22,373 nucleotides of DNA from Reclinomonas americana ATCC 50394 (lineage: Eukaryota; Jakobida; Jakobea; Jakobida): NCBI GenBank assembly GCA_048213135.1, contig PS015686.1, forward strand, positions 23,698-46,070, read 5' to 3'. The notes beneath the pieces are model-generated. The model searched no databases. It was given only the letters and a program-made list of their open reading frames with translations, and was not told the DNA's origin. Positions 1 to 7,100 of this stretch are shown in pieces (positions within the stretch are counted from its first letter, which is position 1; each line of letters starts with the position of its first letter). A program made the translations under genes and the position numbers.

Positions 1-135
1 CACTCCACTCCGCTCCACCCACCCCACCTCACCCACCTCCACTCCCTTCCCCCACTCTCCCTCCTCTCTCTCACTCCTCTCTCTCTGTCTCTCTCTCTCT
101 CTCTCTCCCCCCTCCTCTCTCTCCCCTCTCTCACA
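1..135. repeat. CT-rich low-complexity tract
   Basis: Almost pure pyrimidine on the plus strand, with CT dinucleotide runs and CCACC-type blocks. It lies immediately downstream, on the minus strand, of the exon-1-like copy at 190-405. It occupies the place that the GA/GT-rich start of FAAH intron 1 occupies at 4466 onward in the mirrored arm. I infer it is the start of intron 1 of a leftward FAAH copy. There is no coding signal. Confidence 0.7.
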
Positions 136-189
136 ATGCATTTTCCCGCCCACCTCCCCTCCCTTCTCCCTCCCCCTCTCTCACTCAAC

Positions 190-405
190 ATCATCACCCA
201 AATCCACTGCAGTCAACTGCCGCTGCAACACCTGCTGCATGCGACGCGCACACACTGCAACATTCTTCCGTCGTCGGAACTCGCACACCGCCCACGCCGC
301 ACGCGACAGCAAGAAGAATGCTAGCAACGCGAGGGATATGAGGAGGAGAATGCTAGTAAACGAGGAGGGTGGCCAGTGGGTGATGGCGTCGATGAGGAGG
401 TCCAT
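190..405 (-). CDS. Exon 1 of a probable second, divergent FAAH-like gene (runs off the left edge)
   Basis: On the minus strand this encodes 72 residues beginning MDLLIDAITHWPPSS. A transmembrane segment at residues 17-40 is followed by a basic stretch (CEFRRRKNVAVCARR) and QQVLQRQLTAVDLGDD. Within the open frame (which reads to a stop at 181) it differs from FAAH exon 1 at 4193-4408 by one clear residue, Leu for Ile in the membrane segment. It has the same candidate phase-0 donor, GATGAT|GTTGAG. In FAAH this segment is the N-terminal membrane anchor. Because the rest of the gene would lie left of base 1, I cannot tell whether a full amidase follows or only this exon was copied. If unspliced, the frame ends after 74 residues. 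Confidence 0.6.
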
Positions 406-502
406 TTTTGGAGAAGTGATGTCCTGTGAAGTTTCTGCATGCCACTGCCTGTTGCTGACGAGTTTTGCAATTACAAGGAGCATTCTACGACTCGTGAGAT
501 CT

Positions 503-697
503 CTATGTCTCTCCGCATTCTTGACCGCACATCAAAGAGGCAAGCCTGCCTTTCAATTCTTCAACATCTCCATTTCGAACATTGCCAACGCGACTCGTGA
601 CAGTAAGAAGAACACCAGCAACGAGGGAAACGAGGAGGACAATGCTAGTAAACGAGGAGGGCGGCCAGTGGGTGATTGCGTCGATGAGGAGGTCCAT
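503..697 (-). pseudogene. Exon-1-like array unit 2, frame-shifted
   Basis: The unit opens with the same MDLLIDAITHWPPSSFTSI start. It then lacks two bases relative to other units in the membrane segment (CCCTCGTTGCTGG against CCCTCGCATTGCTGG). This shifts the frame to VSLVAGVLLTVTSRVGNVRN and ends at 64 residues after a CGQECGET-type tail. The shifted segment is still hydrophobic, but it does not match the anchor of the intact units. I read it as a decayed duplicate. The rightmost-arm inner unit at 2954 shares the same two-base deletion, so the deletion predates the inversion or was spread by conversion. Confidence 0.6.
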
Positions 698-779
698 TTT
701 TGGAGAAGTGAGTGGCATGTCCTGTGAAGTTTCTGCATGCCACCGGCTGTAGCTGATGAGTTTTGCAATTACAACAGCA

Positions 780-995
780 TCATATTACCCATGGAAGCTC
801 TATGTCTCTCCGCATCCTTGACAGCACATCGAAGAGGCAAGCTGTCTTTGAATTCTTCGATATCTCGCACGCGACCTCGCACACCGCCGCTCGTGACAGC
901 AAGAAGAATGCCAGCAATGCGAGGGATATGAGGAGGATAATGCTTGTAAACGAGGAGGGCGGCCAGTGGGTGATGGCGTCGATGAGGAGGTCCAT
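780..995 (-). other. Exon-1-like array unit 3
   Basis: An open frame of 71 codons starting at the conserved ATG. The first 35 or so residues match FAAH exon 1, including the hydrophobic run IILLISLALLAFFLLSR. After that the sequence leaves the FAAH-like basic region and reads through the array-type 3' part. It lacks the CEFRRRKN segment and the phase-0 GTTGAG donor of the outermost unit. It could be an alternative first exon, a small membrane peptide gene or a non-functional duplicate. The sequence alone does not decide. Confidence 0.45.
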
Positions 996-1089
996 TTTGG
1001 AGAAGTGAGTGGCATGTCCTGTGACGTTGCTGCATTGCACTGCCTGTTGCTGACATGTTCTGCAATTACAAGGAGCATTCTACGACTCG

Positions 1090-1294
1090 TAAGATCTCTA
1101 TGTCTCTCCGCATTCTTGACAGCACACCCAAGAGGCAAGCTTGTCTTTGGATTCTTCGTTATCTCCATTTCGAACACCACCCACGCCGCACGCGACAGCA
1201 AGAAGAATGCCAGCAATGCGAGGGATATGAGGAGGAGAATGCTAGTAAACGAGGAGGGCGGCCAGTGGGTGATGGCGTCGATGAGGAGGTCCAT
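1090..1294 (-). other. Exon-1-like array unit 4
   Basis: The conserved ATG at 1294 starts an open frame with the intact anchor ILLLISLALLAFFLLSRAAW, then VVFEMEI. The frame does not close inside the unit. It runs on without a stop into the leader and anchor region of unit 3, ending at 800, so an unspliced reading would give a chimeric protein of about 164 residues. The unit edge given is approximate, set by the distance to the next unit. Its function, if any, is unknown. Confidence 0.4.
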
Positions 1295-1359
1295 TGTGGA
1301 GAAGTGGCATGTCCTGTGAAGTTTCTGCATGCCACCGGCTGTTGCTGATGAGTTTTGCA

Positions 1360-1556
1360 ATTACAAGGAGCATTCTACCACTCGTGAGATCTCTATGTCT
1401 CTTCGCATTCTTGACTGCACATCAAAGAGGCAAGCCTGCCTTTCATGATCAATTCTTCGATATCTCGATCGCGATCGAACACCGCCCACGACGTTCGTGA
1501 CAGCAAGAAGAACACCAGCAGTGCGAGGGAAATGAGGAGGAGAATGCTAGTAAATG
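1360..1556 (-). pseudogene. Innermost array unit, truncated at the palindrome centre
   Basis: On the minus strand this begins inside a unit at about TTTACTAGCATTCTCC. It continues through the membrane segment and the GATCGCGATCGAGATATCG palindromic stretch to the usual unit end. The leader, the ATG and the first 15 codons are missing. The breakpoint marks where the array joins the unrelated kinase-bearing spacer. It cannot encode the anchor from its own start codon. Confidence 0.6.
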
Positions 1557-1753
1557 AGCGTGGAATCGCTGTTCCTCGACCCTTGACCCTTTACCCTTTG
1601 TAGGACAAGGCGCAGATCAGCTTTATCCAACCGCCTTGTCAGGCACGTTTAGCTTCTGTTGACCAAAAATCGGCTCAAGAAAGCAAAGAAGAGTGAAAAG
1701 GACAACTGAAAGGACGCGCAGCGCAGCGTTAAAGGTTCCTGGTCGTTTCTCAC

Positions 1754-2495
1754 TCAAGGAAACCTGTCGTATACCAATCGGTAACTAGCGATCTCCATGC
1801 GCGCGGCACCTTGGCCGACGTAATAAACCACATTGGGCCGCTCCGTCGCGTACTCCTGGGCACTCAAACGTGCACCGCAGACTGGGATCCTCTCCTCGTC
1901 CAGCGGAACATGATCGCCGTCGGCGTGTCTGTGCTCCGAATCCACACTGACGTTGTTGTCAGCTAACGTGCGTCAAGCCTTGCAGTTCTGGCCGAGAGGA
2001 GAGTAGCGAACACTTAGTCGAGGACACCCTCTCCTTTCGGTTCGCTCTGTTGGCTTCCTCTCTTCGGAGAGCAAGCCACCTGGCCGGTACCGCGGTACTC
2101 TACTGTGCTGATCACTCAGCACTTCTCCGTACCTCATCGACGCGATGGCTACCGGCGCCGACGAGCGCACCAGCCACCCTGCGGCCGCGCTCGCAGAACG
2201 GGTGACGCAGAGCATCTGCCGCAGTGATTCGATCATCCGGACGGATCACAAGCAACCGTTCGAGCAAATCGACAGCTTCGGCCAGCGCACGCGACTCATC
2301 TGCCGACATCGACTTCGCCAATGTGCCGACGGCCTTGAGCAGCATGGGACGCACGTCCATCGGATGCACCATGTCGCTGTACCAAGGGCGCTGACGTTTG
2401 AGCAGCAAAAGTGCGAGCGTCACACCAAAAGACCACATGTCGGCAGCGACGCCCCACTCCTCAAACTCCTCGTCCCAGCCGCACATTTCCGGCGC
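1754..2495 (-). pseudogene. C-terminal fragment of a Ser/Thr-type protein kinase gene
   Basis: The minus-strand exon at 2495 to about 2133 or 2153 follows an acceptor GCGTCGCAG. It starts exactly at the APE motif of kinase subdomain VIII (APEMCGWDEEFEEWG). It continues with DMWSFGVTLALLL (subdomain IX) and RPDDRITAADALRHPF (subdomain XI). A second open stretch, to a stop at 1754, encodes DEERIPVCGARLSAQEYATE and VYYVGQGAARMEIASYRLVY, which I do not recognise. An intron of about 190 bases can join them in phase (donor G|GTAGCC at 2152, acceptor TTAG at 1963), but this is tentative. The N-lobe, the HRD and DFG motifs are absent. Upstream there are only a CA repeat, a 338-base gap and then the array, so the gene is probably broken. 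It could be intact only if the gap is undersized. Bases 1557-1753 show no gene. Confidence 0.7.
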
Positions 2496-2518
2496 CTGCG
2501 ACGCACATACGATGTGCA

Positions 2519-2569
2519 TGTTAGATACACACACACCCACACACACACACGCACGCACACACACACACA
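2519..2569. repeat. CA microsatellite at assembly gap
   Basis: An (AC)n tract with minor interruptions runs directly into 338 N (2570-2907). It lies in the intron or broken 5' side of the kinase fragment. The repeat probably caused the gap. Confidence 0.9.
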
Positions 2570-2953
2570 NNNNNNNNNNNNNNNNNNNNNNNNNNNNNNN
2601 NNNNNNNNNNNNNNNNNNNNNNNNNNNNNNNNNNNNNNNNNNNNNNNNNNNNNNNNNNNNNNNNNNNNNNNNNNNNNNNNNNNNNNNNNNNNNNNNNNNN
2701 NNNNNNNNNNNNNNNNNNNNNNNNNNNNNNNNNNNNNNNNNNNNNNNNNNNNNNNNNNNNNNNNNNNNNNNNNNNNNNNNNNNNNNNNNNNNNNNNNNNN
2801 NNNNNNNNNNNNNNNNNNNNNNNNNNNNNNNNNNNNNNNNNNNNNNNNNNNNNNNNNNNNNNNNNNNNNNNNNNNNNNNNNNNNNNNNNNNNNNNNNNNN
2901 NNNNNNNGGTGCTGCAGAACCCGTCAGCACCACGTGCACATGTACACTCCAAA

Positions 2954-3112
2954 ATGGACCTCCTCATCGACGCAATCACCCACTGGCCGCCCTCCTCGTT
3001 TACTAGCATTGTCCTCCTCGTTTCCCTCGTTGCTGGTGTTCTTCTTACTGTCACGAGTCGCGTTGGCATGCGCAATGTTCGAAATGGAGATATATATCGA
3101 TATCGATGTTGA
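2954..3112 (+). pseudogene. Exon-1-like array unit A, frame-shifted
   Basis: It carries the conserved start, then the same two-base deletion as the unit at 503-697, giving VSLVAGVLLTVTSRVGMRN and a stop after 52 codons. The intact anchor is lost in the annotated frame. It sits right beside the kinase-bearing spacer and has no array leader upstream. Confidence 0.55.
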
Positions 3113-3280
3113 AGAATTGAAAGGCAGGCTTGCCTATTTGATGTGCTGTCAGGGATGCGGAGAGACATAGAGATCTTACGAGTGATAGAATGCTTCTTAC
3201 AACTGCAAAACTCATCAGCAACAGGAAGTGGCATGCAGAAACTTCACAGGACATTTGCCACTCATGATCACTTCTCCACA

Positions 3281-3481
3281 ATGGACCTCCTCATCGACAC
3301 CGTCACCCACTGGCCGCCCTCCTCGTTTACAAGCATTCTCCTCCTCATATCCCTCGCATTGCTGGCGTTCTTCTTGCTGTCACGAACGGCGTGGGCGGTG
3401 TTCGATCGCGATCGAGATATCGAAGAATTGAAAGGCAGGCTTGCCTCTTTGATGTGCGGTCAAGAATGCGGAGAGACATAG
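3281..3481 (+). other. Exon-1-like array unit B
   Basis: A 66-codon open frame: MDLLIDTVTHWPPSS, then the intact anchor ILLLISLALLAFFLLSRTAW, then FDRDRDIEELKGRLASLM and CGQECGET. The frame stays open through the palindromic GATCGCGATC stretch. It lacks the FAAH basic region. It may be an alternative first exon (a phase-0 GT lies after the codon for Ala-39) or an inert duplicate. Confidence 0.45.
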
Positions 3482-3583
3482 AGATCTCACGAGTCGTAGA
3501 ATGCTCCTTGTAATTGCAGAGCCTGTCAGCAACAGGCAGTGGCATGCAGAAACTTCACAGGACATCGATATCACTTCTCCACA

Positions 3584-3796
3584 ATGGACCTCCTCATCGA
3601 CACCGTCACCCACTGGCCGCCCTCCTCGTTTACTAGCATTCTCCTCCTCATATCCCTCGCATTGCTGGTGTTCTTCTTACTGTCGCGAGTCGCGTTGGCA
3701 ATGTTCGAAATGGAGATATATATATATATTGAATTCGAAGAATTGAAAGGCAGGCTTGCCTCTTGGATGTGCTGTCAGGGATGCGGAGAGACATAG
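3584..3796 (+). other. Exon-1-like array unit C
   Basis: A 70-codon frame with the start MDLLIDTVTHWPPSS and the anchor ILLLISLALLVFFLLSRVAL, followed by MFEMEIYIYIEFEELKGRLA and CCQGCGET. The IYIYIE part is a translated AT microsatellite (GATATATATATATATTG). The same uncertainty applies as for unit B. Confidence 0.45.
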
Positions 3797-3898
3797 AGAT
3801 CTTACGAGTGATAGAATGCTTCTTACAACTGCAAAACTCATCAGCAACAGGAAGTGGCATGCATAAACGTCACAGGACATGCCACTCACTTCTCCAAA

Positions 3899-4069
3899 AT
3901 GGACCTCCTCATCGACGCCATCACCCACTGGCCGCCCTCCTCGTTTACTAGCATTATCCTCCTCATATCCCTCGCACTGCTGGCGTTCTTCTTGCTGTCG
4001 CGTGCAGCGTGGGCGGTGTTCGATCGCGATCGAGATATCGAAGAATTGAAAGGCAGCTTGCCTGATTGA
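3899..4069 (+). other. Exon-1-like array unit D
   Basis: A 56-codon frame: MDLLIDAITHWPPSS, anchor IILLISLALLAFFLLSRAAW, then FDRDRDIEELKGSLPD and a stop. A one-base difference in the GGCAGGCTTGCC stretch gives an earlier end than in unit B. It lies just upstream of the true FAAH exon 1, from which it is separated by the array leader. Confidence 0.45.
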
Positions 4070-4192
4070 TGTGCGGTCAAGAATGCGGAGAGACATAGAG
4101 CCTCCATGGGTAATATGGTGCTCCTTGTGATTGCAAACTGAGCCGGTGGCCATGGCATGCAGAAACTTCACAGGACATGCCACTTCTCCACA

Positions 4193-7100
4193 ATGGACCT
4201 CCTCATCGACGCCATCACCCACTGGCCGCCCTCCTCGTTTACTAGCATTATCCTCCTCATATCCCTCGCATTGCTGGCATTCTTCTTGCTGTCGCGTGCG
4301 GCGTGGGCGGTGTGCGAGTTCCGACGACGGAAGAATGTTGCAGTGTGTGCGCGTCGCATGCAGCAGGTGCTGCAGCGGCAGTTGACTGCAGTGGATTTGG
4401 GTGATGATGTTGAGTGAGAGAGGGAGGAGGGAGAAGGGAGGGGAGGTGGGCGGGAAAATGCATTGTGAGTGAGAGAGAGTGTGTAAGAGTGTGAGTGAGT
4501 GAGTGAGTGAGAGAGTGTGTGAGAGAGAGAGAGAGTGTGTGTGTGTAAGTGTGTGTGTGTGAGTGTGTGTGTGTGTGAGAGAGAGTAAGAGTGAGAGAAT
4601 GAGTGCATGCATGTGGGGAGCAGAAGGAATGAGTGAATGAGAAAGAGAGTGAGAACGATCAGTGAGTGAGACTGTGAGAGTGTGTGTGTGTGTGTGCGAG
4701 TGAGTGTGTGTGTGTGTCAGAGAGAGAGAGAGAGAGCGAGAACGAGTGCATGCATGTCGGAAGGCGAAAGAACGAGTGAATTTGAGAAGAACGATGAGAA
4801 TGAGTTCACATGCTTGGAAGAGATGCGTGTGTGTGCGAGTTTGAGAGATTGCCTGTGCGACAGAACGGTGAATGATTTACTAAGTGTGCGTGGAATGAAG
4901 GCAAGCGAGTGAGTGAGACAAACCCTCGCTGATCGCTTCTTGCACCGCATTCTTCGTTCCTTGCAGTGCGTAATCGAGACAAGTGCTCTGTCCGCTCTTA
5001 TCACTCCCATTCTCCTTCGTTCTCTCGCATGCTGCATTCTCGACGCCCTGTTAATTTGACTCGCAGCTTCCTCTCTTTTTCAGTTCCTGTCTGGCTCTCC
5101 ACTGTCACTCTTTTCTGCTCACGACCGCTTACTGTCTCTCGTTCTCTCTCTCGTTCTGCCTCTCGTTCTCTTTCTCTTTCTCTCTCTCTCTCTCGTTCTT
5201 CTTCTCGTTCTCTCTCTCGTTCTCTCTCTCGTTCTCCCTCTCGTTCTCCCTCTCGTTCTCCCTCTCGCTCTCCCTCTCGTTCTCCCTCATTCTTTCTCGT
5301 TCTCACTCTCTCTTTCTCTCTCTGCTTCTCTCTTTTTCTCTTTCTTGTTCTCTCTTCGTTCTCTCTCGTTCTCGNNNNNNNNNNNNNNNNNNNNNNNNNN
5401 NNNNNNNNNNNNNNNNNNNNNNNNNNNNNNNNNNNNNNNNNNNNNNNNNNNNNNNNNNNNNNNNNNNNCGTTCTCTCTCTCGTTCTCTTCGTTCTCTCTC
5501 TCGTTCTCTTCGTTCTCTCTCTCGTTCTCTTCGTTCTCGCTCTCCCTCCCTCTCTCCTTTTCCTTCTCACTTCCTCCTCTGCCCGCAGGATCCCGCGTTC
5601 GAGGCGCTGGTGACGTCGCGAACCGCCGATGAATTGGTGGCATTGTATGCGTCGGGCACCGTTTCCGTGCAGCGAGTAATGGCGGCATTCTGTCGACGTG
5701 CGCGTGCGGCGCATGCGAGGTTCAATTGCTTGACGGAGGCGTGCTTTGTTGCGTGCGGTGGGGAGGTTGGGAGGGGAAGTTGCTTTTGATATCTGCAGCT
5801 TGGAGGGTAGCGCCTGCTGATGGTCTGAGTGGCTAACGAACAGATATGATGAGCAGACGTAGAGAGGAATGAGAGCAGCTGTGGCGAGAACTAGCGCATT
5901 CTTGTTGTTGAGTTTATGACGAACAGAAACAATGAGCTTAGATAGAAGGGATTCGCCTGGAAGAAGAGTAGATTGGCGCACACAAAGGGATCAGGAAGGG
6001 AAGAAGATAGCATCTCCGCGTTGTCAGAGTGAATGGGGAGCAGAAATGATGAAGGCATGCGCCTGCTGGTTGGAAAAGATGAAAAAGGGAGAGGATAGCA
6101 CCTCCTCGTCGTCTATGTGCCTTGAGGTGAACTGGCTTTAAAGAGAAACGATGCAGAAAAGCAGATAGGTGAGCTGGGAGTGAGAGGAAGGGCTTGAATA
6201 GAACAGAGAATTCCCTATTGGCATTATCTGCGATTCTGTTTCTCATTCCTCTTCGCTTGTGCAGGAGGAGGCCATGGAGCGCTCCCGCCTGCTCGACATT
6301 CTGTTCAAGGAAACCGGGCAGCTCGTCGGTTTGGCTCTCAGTCATCCCTCTCAAGCGTGCCGCATCACACTCACTCCTGTGACAGGACCCATGCATGGCG
6401 TTCCCATCAGTGTCAAGGACAACGTGATGATGAAGGGATTCTATGCCACCGCAGGCCTGGCCTCCAACACGCACGCCCCTCGCAAAGAGGACGCGCTGGT
6501 GGTGAAGCTGTTGCGCGACGCTGGAGCTGTGCCGTTTGTGCGCACGAACTTGCCGCAGACCATGCTGTCGTTCGAGTGCGAGAACCCGATGTATGGGGCA
6601 ACGGTGAGTGCGTGTTTGTGTCGCTTCTCCTGTCGCTGTGTCGCTCCTTTTTGTCGCTGCGTCGCTCCTCGTGTCGCTGTGTCGCTCTTCGTGTCGCTGC
6701 GTCGCTCCTCATGTCGCTGCGTCGCTCCTCATGTCGCTGCGTCGCTCCTCATGTCGCTGCGTCGCTCCTCATGTCGCTGCGTCGCTCCTCATGTCGCTGC
6801 GTCGCTCCTCGTGTCGCTGCGTCGCTCCTTTGTGTCGCTGCGTCGCTCCTCGTGTCGCTGCGTCGCTCCTCATGTCGCTGCGTCGCTCCTCGTGTCGCTG
6901 TGTCGCTTCTTGTGTCGCTGTGTCGCTTCTTGTGTCGCTTTGTCGCTCTTTTGTGTCGCTGTGTCGCTCCTTGTGTCGCTGCGTCGCTCCTTGTGTCGCT
7001 GCGTCGCTCCTTGTGTCGCTGCGTCGCTCCTTGTGTCGCTGCGTCGCTCCTCGTGTCGCTGCGCCGCTCCTCTTTTCGCTGCATCGCTCCTCGTACCGCT

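Larger units (their letters stand above)
136..1556 (-). repeat. Left arm of palindrome: tandem array of FAAH exon-1-like units
   Basis: On the minus strand this stretch holds five head-to-tail units of about 295 bp. Unit ATGs lie at 405, 697, 995 and 1294, and there is an innermost unit without an ATG. Each unit has a conserved leader (containing GCATGCAGAAACTTCACAGG or a close variant), an ATG, a reading frame starting MDLLIDAITHWPPSSFTSI, and a 3' part with ELKGRLASL-type coding potential followed by GAGACATAG. The outer edge matches 4410-4466 in inverted orientation, sharing a motif built on GGGCGGGAAAATGCATTGTGAG. The match ends where both arms enter simple repeats. The inner edge at about 1551-1556 breaks inside a unit just upstream of TTTACTAGC. 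Confidence 0.9.
2944..4466 (+). repeat. FAAH: Right arm of palindrome: tandem array of FAAH exon-1-like units
   Basis: The plus-strand counterpart of the left arm, with unit ATGs at 2954, 3281, 3584, 3899 and 4193 (spacing 294-327 bp). The first unit begins at about CTCCAAAATGG, so its leader is lost. The last unit is FAAH exon 1. The order of unit subtypes is not an exact mirror of the left arm, so units were lost, gained or converted after the inversion. Units vary in a short AT or GATC-type palindromic stretch (for example GATATATATATATATTG or GATCGCGATC) between the anchor and the ELKGRLAS part. Confidence 0.9.

Noticed and set aside
136-4466. Palindrome as a transposon with terminal inverted repeats
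   Set aside because: There is no transposase, no sharp termini and no target-site duplication. The arms are explained by duplicated FAAH first exons.
5001-5981. Minus-strand frame of 326 codons rich in Arg/Glu, and plus-strand Ser/Arg frames at 4966-5613
   Set aside because: They are translations of the TCTCGTTC simple repeat in FAAH intron 1, interrupted by N, without family similarity.
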